DNA of 64,000 nucleotides from Chloroflexota bacterium (GCA_013388755.1 JACAEQ010000028.1:21230-85229), one strand, 5' to 3'. Counted from the first letter of the stretch, positions 8,861 to 17,336 are shown. Numbers and translations are program-made. Notes: generated by a model not told the origin, from the sequence alone.

Positions 8861-9009
8861 GCCTATCCGAATAACGGATGGTTGGATGTCATTGCGAGCG
8901 AAGCAATCTACCGGCGTGAGAGGAGATTGCTTCAGCCACACGTCGCTCGCTGCACGCTATCGCTCGCGCTCCGCGCAGTGATACGAGGCGTATCGTTTTT
9001 CGGAGAGGC
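8861..9009. mobile_element. MITE-like element, copy A (TIR GCCTATCCGAA)
   Basis: About 149 bp between GCCTATCCGAA (8861-8871) and the imperfect inverse TTCGGAGAGGC (8999-9009). The left 55 bp match the reverse complement of the right end of copy B (18651-18805), including GCCTATCCGAATAACGGAT and the GTCATTGCGAG motif. No open frame fits it. A partial second copy of the same end sits at 8786-8840. See copies B and C. Confidence 0.65.
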
Positions 9010-9080
9010 CCTCTGTGGGGAGGCAGACACGCGAGGGATCGGGCTGTACTGTGGCGAGGTCAGATAACGTTGGCAGGCTA

Positions 9081-9449
9081 TCAGCCGAGCATCGACTGCA
9101 CGAGGCTCAGGAATTGCTCGATATCGAACGGCTTCTGGATGATCACCGCTCCCTCGGCTTCCAGGTCAGCGAACCAGGGCTTGCGGTTCAGCGCGGTCAT
9201 GATAAAGATTGGAATACCATCTTCCTGAAGCTGATCTTTCATCTGCTGGAAGGCCTCGACACCATCCATCTGCGGCATCATGATGTCACAGATGACAAGA
9301 TCGGGCCGGATGGCTGCAAGTTTCCGGATGCCTTCCTGGCCATCACCGGCGAGTTCGACGCGATACCCGGCATCCCGCAGCGCAATCTCAAGCACCGTCT
9401 GCATCGCGAGGTCGTCATCGATGACAAGAATCGTAGGCTGCTCTTCCAT
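9081..9449 (-). CDS. Stand-alone response regulator receiver protein
   Basis: A 122-residue CheY-like protein from the ATG at 9449 (a longer frame to 9536 adds only a non-homologous tail). The receiver has the acidic triad (VIDDD), the phosphoacceptor Asp in LVICDIMMPQMDG, the conserved Thr (IMTALN) and Lys (QKPFD). No output domain follows, so signalling must be by protein contact. It is divergent from the histidine kinase at 9599 with 149 bp between them, a likely partner or an extra phosphate sink for the clock-linked kinase. Confidence 0.88.
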   Translation of the reverse strand: MEEQPTILVIDDDLAMQTVLEIALRDAGYRVELAGDGQEGIRKLAAIRPDLVICDIMMPQMDGVEAFQQMKDQLQEDGIPIFIMTALNRKPWFADLEAEGAVIIQKPFDIEQFLSLVQSMLG

Positions 9450-9598
9450 GGTGGCGCAATCCTGTGTGTTCCAGGCACTGGCGATGCATCGCGGACGGAT
9501 GACAGGGTGGCGCTCTTCGATCGGACCACCCGGCAACAGGCGCGCGTATTATAGCATGAAGCGCAGCATCGCCAGAAGGAGTTGGTATAATATGCGGT
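9450..9598. promoter_or_regulatory. Divergent promoter region between receiver gene and kinase/kai operon
   Basis: TATAAT occurs on the plus strand at 9586-9591 and on the minus strand at 9548-9553. Neither has a clear TTGACA at the usual distance. If the plus-strand hexamer is a real -10 box, transcription would begin almost at the kinase ATG (9599), giving a leaderless message; the AGAAGGAG at 9574-9581 is too far from the ATG to serve it. Confidence 0.4.
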
Positions 9599-10855
9599 AT
9601 GGATGACAATCGATCCGATCATGATCAGCGATCGGCAACCTGGCGCGCCGGCTCCACCATAGATGCGACGGTGGTCGGCACGATCACGGGCCAGGACGTG
9701 CTTGATGTACTGACAGCACAGATAGCAGTGCTTGACCGCAATGGCGCGATTGTCATGACAAACCAGGCCTGGCGGCGGTTCGTTGCGACGCAGAGCGGCG
9801 AGCGAGCAACGCTGGAGGTTGGCGCGAGCTATCGTGACATCTGGCGTGATGGACGCGGCATCGCTGACCCGGGGGCACGCGACGTGCAGCAGGGTATTGA
9901 GGCGGTCCTGCGCGGTGACATGGCGTATTTCGCGACGGAATATCAGCGCAGGAGCGGTTCTGCCGGTCGCTGGTTTCGGCTGGAGGCGACGTCGCTCCAG
10001 ACGGGCGGCGCCGTCGTGACTCATACCGACATCACGGCGCAGCATGTGGCAGAGTACACCACCAGGCTGTACGAGCAACGCCAGCGTCTGCGTGAGCGAC
10101 TCCGGCGGCGCAGGCGCATCGCACAGGGGCGGCGTCAGTCAATGCGGCTGCTGGTGGAGCAGTCGGCACAACTGGCGCGCGCAAATGCCGAACTCAAGCA
10201 GTTCGCATCGGTGGTGTCACACGAGTTGCATGAGCCGCTCCGGATGGTGGCTCGTTTTCTCGAGTTACTCCGGCGACGGTATGGCGGGCGTCTCGATACC
10301 CAGGCCGACGAGTATATCGGCTACGCCTATGATGGCGCTGTGCGCATGCAGGCACTGATCGACAAACTGCTGGCATACACCCGGCTGGATCGCCCGGGAC
10401 GCCCGCCGCGACCGGTGGATTGCGACGATGTCCTGGCACGCGCCATCGGTGTGCTGCAGGTGGCGTTGACCGAAAGCCAGGCGGAGGTGACGTTCGACCC
10501 GATGCCGACCGTGCTGGGTGACGATGTCGAAATTGGCCTGGTGTTTCGTAATCTGATCAGTAATGCGATCAAGTTTTGCGGCCCCGGCCATCCGCGCATC
10601 CACATTGGTGCACGGCGCGAGGGGGACAGGTGGCTGTTTTCGGTGCGTGACCATGGGATTGGCGTTGCGCCCGGCGACGCAGAGCGTATTTTCGACATGT
10701 TTGTACGTGCGCAGAATCGAAATGCCTACCCGGGCAACGGCATCGGGCTGGCGATCTGTCGCAAAGTCGTCATGCGGTATGGGGGGCGGATCTGGGTCGA
10801 AAGCCCCGCAGATGGCGGAGCGCTGTTCTGCTTCACACTGCCGGCAGCGCCATAG
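9599..10855 (+). CDS. PAS-domain sensor histidine kinase
   Basis: A 418-residue soluble kinase without membrane segments. Residues 30-150 form a PAS domain (LTAQIAVLDRNGAIVMTNQAW), 150-200 a charged coiled coil, and 200-270 a HisKA-type dimerization domain with phospho-acceptor H208 in VVSHELHEPLR, a form frequent in phytochrome-like kinases. The HATPase domain has the N box (NLISNAIKF), G1 (DHGIGV) and G2 (GNGIGLAI). It is the first gene of an operon that continues with a receiver/KaiA-like protein, kaiB and kaiC, so it probably phosphorylates that receiver and feeds metabolic or light signals to the clock. The signal sensed is unknown. Confidence 0.9.
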   Translation: MDDNRSDHDQRSATWRAGSTIDATVVGTITGQDVLDVLTAQIAVLDRNGAIVMTNQAWRRFVATQSGERATLEVGASYRDIWRDGRGIADPGARDVQQGIEAVLRGDMAYFATEYQRRSGSAGRWFRLEATSLQTGGAVVTHTDITAQHVAEYTTRLYEQRQRLRERLRRRRRIAQGRRQSMRLLVEQSAQLARANAELKQFASVVSHELHEPLRMVARFLELLRRRYGGRLDTQADEYIGYAYDGAVRMQALIDKLLAYTRLDRPGRPPRPVDCDDVLARAIGVLQVALTESQAEVTFDPMPTVLGDDVEIGLVFRNLISNAIKFCGPGHPRIHIGARREGDRWLFSVRDHGIGVAPGDAERIFDMFVRAQNRNAYPGNGIGLAICRKVVMRYGGRIWVESPADGGALFCFTLPAAP

Positions 10856-10903
10856 CCAGGAGCGGCAGTCTTGGGTCGTTCCACCGGAGGGCGGAGACCT
10901 GGT

Positions 10904-11752
10904 ATGAACATGGAGAGAAGCACACCGCTTCAGGTGCTGCTGGTCGAAGATAATCCGGGCGACGCTCGCCTGGTCAGTGAGGCGCTGGCAGACGCAGGCA
11001 CCGGGCAGTTTGTGCTTACACAGGTTGATACCCTGGCCGATGGGCTTGCCTTACTCAAGCAACGGTCATTCGACGCCATGCTTCTCGATCTATCGTTGCC
11101 CGACAGCCAGGGATTACACACGCTTGAGCGTACACTGGAGCAGGCGCCAGGCATCCCGGTGATTGTCCTTACTATGCTGAATGACGAAAACCTGGGCATC
11201 CGCGCCGTCCAGATCGGTGCACAGGATTATCTGCTCAAAGGGCGTAGTGACCATGAGCTACTGGTCCGGTCGGTGCGTTACGCCATCGAGCGGCAGCGGC
11301 TCCTGGCCGAGTTGCATCTGGCGCGCCAGCAGGAACAACTGGCGCGCAATGCCAGCGAGATCGCGGCCGTTGCACGCCTCTCACAGGATGCCGGCACGGC
11401 CGTAACGGCCCGGCTCTATGGATCGCCACCACTGCGAGAGGTGCAGCCGGAGCTGTTTCGTGACCTGGTAACGCGCTATGCCAATATTCTTGACCAGTGT
11501 CTCGAGCGGCGAGCGTTCAAGATCGAAGTCAATACGTCCGACATGCTACGTGAAATGGCACACCAGCTCGGTTTTTTGCATGCCGGCCCGCGCGATGTGG
11601 TTGACGTGCACACGCACGCAATACGGCAACAGGTGCGGAATACCAGCGTACCGCGGATGCAAGCGTATGTGGAGGAGGGACGACTGCTCGTGCTTGAACT
11701 TATGGGATACCTGGCATCCTACTATCGAAGCCACGCTCTCGGGCGAGGGTAA
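10904..11752 (+). CDS. Response regulator with C-terminal KaiA-like domain
   Basis: A 282-residue protein from ATG 10904, with GGAG seven bases before it. Residues 8-130 are a complete receiver: E15/D16, phospho-acceptor D62 (LLDLSLPD), T90 and K112. A charged helix (about 130-160) leads to an all-alpha domain (about 180-277). Compared from memory with Synechococcus KaiA, the pattern F-x4-P-x2-VV-[DE]-[IV]-H recurs (FLHAGPRDVVDVH here, FFADVPVTKVVEIH in KaiA), and the last helix GRLLVLELMGYLASYYR matches YRLTLIDVIAHLCEMYRR. Receiver plus KaiA C-domain is the plan described for Synechocystis KaiA3. It lies 69 bp before kaiB. The receiver is certain; the KaiA-like call is by eye. Confidence 0.72.
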   Translation: MNMERSTPLQVLLVEDNPGDARLVSEALADAGTGQFVLTQVDTLADGLALLKQRSFDAMLLDLSLPDSQGLHTLERTLEQAPGIPVIVLTMLNDENLGIRAVQIGAQDYLLKGRSDHELLVRSVRYAIERQRLLAELHLARQQEQLARNASEIAAVARLSQDAGTAVTARLYGSPPLREVQPELFRDLVTRYANILDQCLERRAFKIEVNTSDMLREMAHQLGFLHAGPRDVVDVHTHAIRQQVRNTSVPRMQAYVEEGRLLVLELMGYLASYYRSHALGRG

Positions 11753-11821
11753 GAACAGCCGTGCGATGGTCGCCGCGTGGGCGACCCGGCAATTGGATTG
11801 TGCGCAGTGGAAAGGGATCCG

Positions 11822-12121
11822 ATGACGAGCAAGTTCGTCCTGAAGCTCTATGTCACCGGACAGACGCCACGCACTGAGCGAGCGATACAGAACTTGCGGC
11901 GAATCTGTGAGCAGAGCCTGGGGAGCCAGTATCAACTGTTCGTGATTGATGTGCTGGAACAGCCGCATCTTGCCGAGCAGGAGCGCATTCTGGCCACACC
12001 GACGTTGATCAAGGAGCTGCCATTACCGGTTCGACGCATCATTGGCGATCTGTCAGATACGCTGAAGGTGCTGCAAGGGCTGGATCTGCCCATCCCAAGG
12101 ACAGGAGGAACGCAGGAGTGA
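11822..12121 (+). CDS. kaiB: Circadian clock protein KaiB
   Basis: A 99-residue thioredoxin-like protein, the usual KaiB length, from ATG 11822 with AAAGGGA upstream. It shows the KaiB features [21 protein letters not shown], then [31 protein letters not shown] and PVRRIIGDL. In cyanobacteria KaiB switches fold, binds the CI ring of KaiC and sequesters KaiA. It overlaps the kaiC start by four bases, so the two are translationally coupled. Absence of a long C-terminal acidic tail is normal for non-KaiB1 types. Confidence 0.95.
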   Translation: MTSKFVLKLYVTGQTPRTERAIQNLRRICEQSLGSQYQLFVIDVLEQPHLAEQERILATPTLIKELPLPVRRIIGDLSDTLKVLQGLDLPIPRTGGTQE

Positions 12122-13656
12122 GTCATAATCCGCATCAGTCCGCGATTGAAAAACTGGCCACTGGAATCGGGGGCTTCGATCTGATCGCCAACGGTGGTGT
12201 TCCCGAAGGCCGCACGACTCTGGTATCCGGTACAGCCGGCAGCGCAAAAACCGTGTTTGCGGCTCAGTTCCTTGCTGAAGGCATTCGCAAGCACAATGAA
12301 CATGGCGTGTTCGTCACTTTCGAGGAACCACCATCCGACATCCGGCGCAACATGGGGTCGCTCGGCTGGGACATTTCGACCTGGGAGAAGGAAGGGCGCT
12401 GGGTGTTCGTTGATGCCTCACCACAACCAGGTGAGGAGGTGATGTTCGCCGGCAGCTATGATCTTGGGGCATTGCTGGCGCGTATCGAGAGCGCTGTGCG
12501 GCGGATCGGCGCGCGACGGTTGTCGATGGATTCGCTTGGCGCGATTTTCACCCAGTTTGCCGACGGCGCGGTGGTGCGCCGTGAGTTGTTCCGCGTCGCG
12601 TCGGCGCTGAAACGGATGGGTGTCACGGCGGTGATGACCGGCGAACGCACCCAGGAATATGGCGATATTGCACGCTACGGCGTCGAGGAGTTTGTGGCAG
12701 ATAACGTCATTATTCTGCGCAATGTGCTCGAGGATGAAAAACGCCGCCGCACCATCGAGATTCTGAAGTTTCGCGGCACTTCGCATCAGAAGGGTGAGTT
12801 TCCCTTTACGATCATGTCTGGTGAAGGCATGGTCGTGATTCCGCTGTCGGCTATCGAACTGAAGCAACGCTCATCCGATATTCGTGTCACGTCAGGTAAT
12901 GTAGAACTGGACCATATGTGCGGTGGTGGGTTCTTTCGCGACTCGATCTTGCTGGTGTCCGGGGCCACCGGCACCGGAAAGACGCTGATGACCACCGAAT
13001 TCATGGCCGGCGGGGTCAGGCGCGGCGAACGCTGCCTGTTATTCGCGTTCGAGGAGAGCCGTGAGCAATTGTTTCGCAATGCAACCGGCTGGGGTGTTGA
13101 TTTCGAGCAGATGGAGCACGACGGGTTACTGCGCGTGGTGTGCGAGTATCCGGAGACTGCCGGGCTGGAAGATCATCTGATCGCAATGAAGAAGATTATT
13201 ACCGACTTCCGTCCTAACCGGGTGGCGGTTGATAGTCTCTCCGCACTGGAACGCGTGTCAACGATCCGCGGCTTTCGCGAGTTTGTGATCAGCCTGACGT
13301 CGTTCATCAAACATCAGGAGATCGCCGGTATGTTCACGGCGACGACGCCGAGCCTGATGGGTGGCGAGTCGGTGACCGAGACGCATATCTCGACGCTGAC
13401 CGACTCGATCATCTTGTTGCGGTATGTCGAAATGTACGGCGAGATGCGTCGCGGCCTGACGGTGCTGAAGATGCGCGGATCGATGCACGATAAGGACATT
13501 CGCGAGTTTACGATTGATAATCGCGGCATGCATATCGGACGTCCATTCCGCCAGGTCACCGGGATTCTGTCCGGCAACCCGATTCATATCACGCCTGGCG
13601 AGATCGATCGCCTCAGCGGGCTGTTTGGCGATGATGGCAACGCCGGGCAAGGCTGA
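12118..13656 (+). CDS. kaiC: Circadian clock autokinase/ATPase KaiC
   Basis: A 512-residue double RecA-type ATPase starting at GTG 12118, preceded by ACAGGAGG. CI: P-loop 38-GTAGSAKT-45 (the usual Gly before Lys is Ala), catalytic E69/E70 (VTFEE). CII: P-loop 282-GATGTGKT-289, E312/E313 (AFEES), and the phosphorylation segment 420[10 protein letters not shown] with T420, S425 and T426, equivalent to T426, S431 and T432 of Synechococcus KaiC. The tail after SGNPI is short but long enough to hold an A-loop. All autokinase residues are kept, so this is a full KaiC and not a degenerate relative. It works with the adjacent KaiB and probably the KaiA-like regulator. Confidence 0.96.
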   Translation: MSHNPHQSAIEKLATGIGGFDLIANGGVPEGRTTLVSGTAGSAKTVFAAQFLAEGIRKHNEHGVFVTFEEPPSDIRRNMGSLGWDISTWEKEGRWVFVDASPQPGEEVMFAGSYDLGALLARIESAVRRIGARRLSMDSLGAIFTQFADGAVVRRELFRVASALKRMGVTAVMTGERTQEYGDIARYGVEEFVADNVIILRNVLEDEKRRRTIEILKFRGTSHQKGEFPFTIMSGEGMVVIPLSAIELKQRSSDIRVTSGNVELDHMCGGGFFRDSILLVSGATGTGKTLMTTEFMAGGVRRGERCLLFAFEESREQLFRNATGWGVDFEQMEHDGLLRVVCEYPETAGLEDHLIAMKKIITDFRPNRVAVDSLSALERVSTIRGFREFVISLTSFIKHQEIAGMFTATTPSLMGGESVTETHISTLTDSIILLRYVEMYGEMRRGLTVLKMRGSMHDKDIREFTIDNRGMHIGRPFRQVTGILSGNPIHITPGEIDRLSGLFGDDGNAGQG

Positions 13657-13854
13657 TGGGAACATGGCGACAGGTGACAGGTGATAGTGTGGTGTTGATC
13701 GCGGGATTGCGCACATTGCACCTGACCGGCTCTCAGGTGATGCACCGGTGCCCTGGCGCCTGTCGCCCGGCATCGTCATGAGCGCACGATCAGGGAAGCG
13801 AAGGAGGATCGGCGAGGTGCATCCGGCAAGCAATTATGCCCCCGCCTGAGCGGC
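13657..13854. other. Nested inverted repeats downstream of kaiC
   Basis: About 200 bp without a gene. GCGACAGG (13668-13675) pairs with CCTGTCGC (13759-13766), and within that loop CACCTGA (13719-13725) pairs with TCAGGTG (13733-13739). No T-run follows, so a REP-like or processing structure is as likely as a terminator. A strong AGGAGG (about 13802) precedes GTG 13818, which opens an 11-codon frame ending at 13850, just before the LysM gene; it could be a leader peptide but cannot be tested here. Confidence 0.4.
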
Positions 13855-14553
13855 ATGAAGCAACGAAACCTTATGTTCACCATCGTGATCGCCGTCTGTA
13901 TCGCGGCGGTCGGTATTGGACTGGCGATCGCTGCGTCGTTCGGTATATTGAATGTTGCGTCTGCTCCGGCAGCAATCGCCCCGACGGCGGTGCCTACGAT
14001 CGCCACACCGACCATCGCCGCGCCCGCCACCGCCATCCCGACCACCGCCATCCCGGCCACCGCCATCCCGGCCACCGCCGTCCCGGCCACCAGCGCGCCC
14101 GCTACCGCCGTCCCGACCACCACCGTTCCGGCCACCACCGTTCCGACCACCGCCGCGCCCGCTACTGCCGTCCCGACCATCACCGTTCCGGCCACCGCCA
14201 TCCCGGCCACCAGCGCGCCGGAATCGCAAGGACAATATATCGAGTACACGGTCCAGCGTGGCGATACGCTCTTTGCAATCGCGCGACTGTACAATGTGAC
14301 GGCCGAAGATATTCTGGCAGTCAACACAATTGCCAATCCAGCCAGCCTTACCATCGGCCAGGTGTTGCGGATACCGACCGGCACGGCCACGACGCAGATC
14401 GTCGAATACACGGTACAGCCGGGCGACATCCTGGTCGTGATTGCGCGCCGGTTTGATGTGACCGTCGAGGAAATTCTGGCAATCAACACCATTCGCGATC
14501 CATCGAACCTGACGGTCGGCCAGGTGCTGCGGATACCGAGGAGAACACCATGA
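13855..14553 (+). CDS. Membrane-anchored LysM-repeat protein with Pro/Ala/Thr linker
   Basis: A 232-residue protein: one N-terminal membrane helix (residues 3-28), a linker of about 85 residues made of pentapeptides such as PATAI and PTTAV, then two LysM domains (about 138-181 and 187-231), each beginning YTVQ-x-GD and ending LTxGQVLRIP. LysM binds N-acetylglucosamine-containing glycans, usually peptidoglycan, so the protein probably tethers the membrane to the wall. No catalytic domain is present. Its stop overlaps the glcD start by four bases (ATGA), an odd pairing with a metabolic gene. Confidence 0.85.
   Translation: MKQRNLMFTIVIAVCIAAVGIGLAIAASFGILNVASAPAAIAPTAVPTIATPTIAAPATAIPTTAIPATAIPATAVPATSAPATAVPTTTVPATTVPTTAAPATAVPTITVPATAIPATSAPESQGQYIEYTVQRGDTLFAIARLYNVTAEDILAVNTIANPASLTIGQVLRIPTGTATTQIVEYTVQPGDILVVIARRFDVTVEEILAINTIRDPSNLTVGQVLRIPRRTP
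13970..14220 (+). repeat. 15-bp tandem repeat encoding PATAx pentapeptides
   Basis: Units such as cccgccaccgccatc recur every 15 bp and encode the Pro/Ala/Thr linker of the LysM protein. The long antisense frames over this stretch are products of the repeat and not genes. Confidence 0.8.
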
Positions 14554-16001
14554 ACCGCGTTGACGTAGTGAACGAGTTACGGCGCATCGTTGGCCCGCGC
14601 GCCGTCATTGACGACGAGGCAACGCTCCTGACCTACGAGGCCGACGGATGCGTCCTGGACACGCACGCGCCGAATGTGGCCGTGTTGCCGGCAACTACGG
14701 AGGAGACCGCGGCGGTGGTGCAGATCGCGAAGCGAGCAGGCATGCCGATCGTGCCACGCGGCGCCGGTACCGGCCTGTCGGGTGGAGCCACGCCCATTCA
14801 TGGTGGCATTGTCATCTCAACCGCGCGGATGGAACGGGTGCTTGAGGTGGATGCGCGGAACCGGCGGGTGCGGGTACAGCCAGGGGTGATCAACTGGGAA
14901 CTGTCGCAGTACCTCGCACCATCCGGGTATGCATTCATGCCGGACCCATCATCGCAAAAGGCATGCACCATCGGGGGGAATATCGCCAACAATAGCGGCG
15001 GGCCGCATTGCCTGAAGTACGGCACGACGACCAATCATGTGCTCGCGCTGCGCGTGGTGCTGCCCGATGGCAGTGTGATCTGGACAGGTGACGGGCGAGC
15101 GGATGGGATCGGCTATGATCTGGCGGGCGTGCTGACCGGCAGTGAAGGGACGTGCGGCATTATTACCGAGGCATGGGTGCGGATGACTCGATTACCAGAG
15201 GCATTGCGCGTTGTGCTGGCGCTGTTTCCGGACATCCCTGCCGCCTCGCAGACCGTTTCGACCGTGATTGCGCGCGGTTTTTTGCCTGCCGCGCTGGAAA
15301 TGATGGATCAACTGGCGATTCGCGCCGTAAATGGCATGTACCGCCTTGGCCTGCCGGAGAGCGCCGGGGCCGCGTTGTTGATCGAGCTTGACGGTGTGCA
15401 CGATGGCCTGGATGACCTGCTGGCCGAGATTACCGGCATCTGCCGGGATCTGGGAGCCATGGAGGTGCGCCCGGCAAAGACCGCGGCAGAACAGGCGCAG
15501 GTGTGGGCCGCGCGTAAGAACGCCTTCGGTGCGATGGGCCGGCTGGCGCCGACATACTACCTGGTGGATACGGTCGTGCCGCGCACCCGCTTGCCAGCGA
15601 CACTGGCACGGGTCGGCGAGGTATCACGTGACTACCACCTGCCGATCGCCAATGTGTTTCACGCCGGTGACGGCAATCTACACCCCCTCATTCTGTTCGA
15701 TCGCCGCGATAAGGGGCAGCTTGAGCGCGCGCTGGGAGCGGCAACCGATATTCTGCAAGAGTCGATCCGGCAGGGAGGCGTGATCAGTGGTGAGCATGGT
15801 ATCGGCGTCGAGAAGCGTGATTACATGGATCTCCTGTTCACAACCGAAGATCTGGCGGCGATGGCGGGATTGAAGCGCAGTTTCGACCCATATGAAATCT
15901 TCAACCCGGGCAAGATCTTCCCCAGAGGTGTGGGCTGCGGCGAACTGGCAACGCTGCGACGGCAGGGAATGCGGGCCACGGAACCGGGGATCGGGAATTG
16001 A
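14550..16001 (+). CDS. glcD: Glycolate oxidase FAD-linked subunit GlcD
   Basis: A 483-residue FAD-linked oxidase. The PCMH-type FAD-binding domain includes PRGAGTGLSGGATP (about residues 71-84) and NIANNSGGPHCLKYG; the C-terminal cap domain carries the family signature GGVISGEHGIGVEKR. GlcD oxidizes glycolate, or a related 2-hydroxy acid such as D-lactate, to the 2-oxo acid, together with GlcE and the iron-sulfur subunit GlcF. GlcE follows 36 bp downstream; no glcF is in the window. In a phototroph this could recycle photorespiratory or excreted glycolate. Substrate is not fixed by sequence. Confidence 0.9.
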   Translation: MNRVDVVNELRRIVGPRAVIDDEATLLTYEADGCVLDTHAPNVAVLPATTEETAAVVQIAKRAGMPIVPRGAGTGLSGGATPIHGGIVISTARMERVLEVDARNRRVRVQPGVINWELSQYLAPSGYAFMPDPSSQKACTIGGNIANNSGGPHCLKYGTTTNHVLALRVVLPDGSVIWTGDGRADGIGYDLAGVLTGSEGTCGIITEAWVRMTRLPEALRVVLALFPDIPAASQTVSTVIARGFLPAALEMMDQLAIRAVNGMYRLGLPESAGAALLIELDGVHDGLDDLLAEITGICRDLGAMEVRPAKTAAEQAQVWAARKNAFGAMGRLAPTYYLVDTVVPRTRLPATLARVGEVSRDYHLPIANVFHAGDGNLHPLILFDRRDKGQLERALGAATDILQESIRQGGVISGEHGIGVEKRDYMDLLFTTEDLAAMAGLKRSFDPYEIFNPGKIFPRGVGCGELATLRRQGMRATEPGIGN

Positions 16002-16037
16002 ACGTGTCGTGGCGAGGATCAGGCACAGGGGGGATGT

Positions 16038-17336
16038 ATGACGAGTCTGGCAGATGCGCTGCGCGCGGCAATCGCACCCGATGCCGTCCAGGATGATGAA
16101 GCGACGCTGGCGACATTTCGCGTTCATGGTATGTCGCCACGATGTGTTGCAACGCCAGGTAACCTGGAAGAATTACAGGCAGTCATGCGGATCGCGGTGG
16201 AACAGCGCGCGGCGGTTGCGCCATGGGGCGGCGGAACGCAGCAACTGATCGGTGCGCCGCCGGTGCGGCTCGACCTGGTTGTACGCACGACACGTCTCAA
16301 CCGTGTTCTGGCGCATGTTCCGGACGACCTGACGATCTCGGTCGAGGCGGGGATGACCTGCGGTGCGCTACGCGATCACCTGGCGCGGCATGGCCAGATG
16401 CTGGCACTCGACCCGCCGCTACCAGAGCGAGCGACGATCGGCGGGCTGATTGCAACGGCGACAGATGGGCCACGACGGCTGGGATACGGCACGCTGCGCG
16501 ACATCTTGATCGGAATCACGGTCGTCGAAGCCGGCGGGCGTGTCTCGCGTGGCGGTGGTATGGTGGTGAAGAATGTCAGCGGCTTCGATATGATGAAGCT
16601 CTACCTGGGCAGTTTCGGCACCCTGGCGGTGATCGCAAGCGCGAACTTCAAGTTGCTTCCCGTGCCGCGCGCCTCCGGAACGCTCCTCTGCTGGTTCTCC
16701 CGCGCCGCGCAGGCATTTGCAGCACTCGACGAACTTGATGGCACGCAGTTGACCCCAACAGCAGCCGAGTTTCTGAACAGTGGCGCGCTGGCTGCGCTCG
16801 GGCGGAGCGGCGCCTGCGGCGTGGCGCTGGCCGCCGAGGGATTGGCCGGTGCGGTAGAACGCCACGTAACCGACATGACGGCGATCGTACAGCGTCACGG
16901 TGCGACCGAGACGCAACGCCTCCATGGAGACGAAGCAGCCGCGTTCTGGTCCGCCGTGGCGGATCTGTCCCGGACGACGGATGCTGGCGATGACGAGGCG
17001 CTGGTGAAGCTGGTGGTGTTACCGGCAGATGTGGCAGAAGCGATCGCGTGCGTCGAAACGCAGGCGGCACAGATTGGCGCGGCAGCAACGATCAATGCAC
17101 GTGCGCTTCATGGCGTGGTCTATGCACGTATCCGGCCCGTCAGTTCCGCCAGGCTATCGGCGCTGATCGCCAGCCTGCCGGGCGTCCAGTGGGTGGCAAC
17201 GATACTGCCAGCGACGCCGCGGTGGGGGCCGCCACCGGCAGGGATCGAACTCATGCAACGCATTCGTGAGGAGTTCGACCCGTCAGGGTTATTGAATCCC
17301 GGCCGGTTCGTTCCGGGGTTGGGAACTGGACACTGA
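16038..17336 (+). CDS. glcE: Glycolate oxidase FAD-binding subunit GlcE
   Basis: A 432-residue protein from ATG 16038, preceded by AGGGGGG. The N-terminal FAD_binding_4 domain shows AAVAPWGGGTQQLIG, MLALDPPLPERATIGGLIATATDGPRR and GGRVSRGGGMVVKNVSGFDM, the GlcE signatures. The second half is less conserved and ends in EFDPSGLLNPGRF. It is a paralogue of GlcD lacking the GEHGIG motif and forms the oxidase complex with it. Same operon as glcD and the downstream phytol-kinase-like gene (18 bp gap). Confidence 0.9.
   Translation: MTSLADALRAAIAPDAVQDDEATLATFRVHGMSPRCVATPGNLEELQAVMRIAVEQRAAVAPWGGGTQQLIGAPPVRLDLVVRTTRLNRVLAHVPDDLTISVEAGMTCGALRDHLARHGQMLALDPPLPERATIGGLIATATDGPRRLGYGTLRDILIGITVVEAGGRVSRGGGMVVKNVSGFDMMKLYLGSFGTLAVIASANFKLLPVPRASGTLLCWFSRAAQAFAALDELDGTQLTPTAAEFLNSGALAALGRSGACGVALAAEGLAGAVERHVTDMTAIVQRHGATETQRLHGDEAAAFWSAVADLSRTTDAGDDEALVKLVVLPADVAEAIACVETQAAQIGAAATINARALHGVVYARIRPVSSARLSALIASLPGVQWVATILPATPRWGPPPAGIELMQRIREEFDPSGLLNPGRFVPGLGTGH

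Noticed and set aside
13776..14492. Minus-strand frame of 238 codons opposite the LysM gene
   Set aside because: Composed of alanine/glycine/valine repeats produced by the 15-bp array; the LysM frame has clear domains.
14550..17336. Complete glycolate oxidase operon glcDEF
   Set aside because: Only glcD and glcE are present; the next gene is a phytol-kinase-like protein, not the iron-sulfur subunit.
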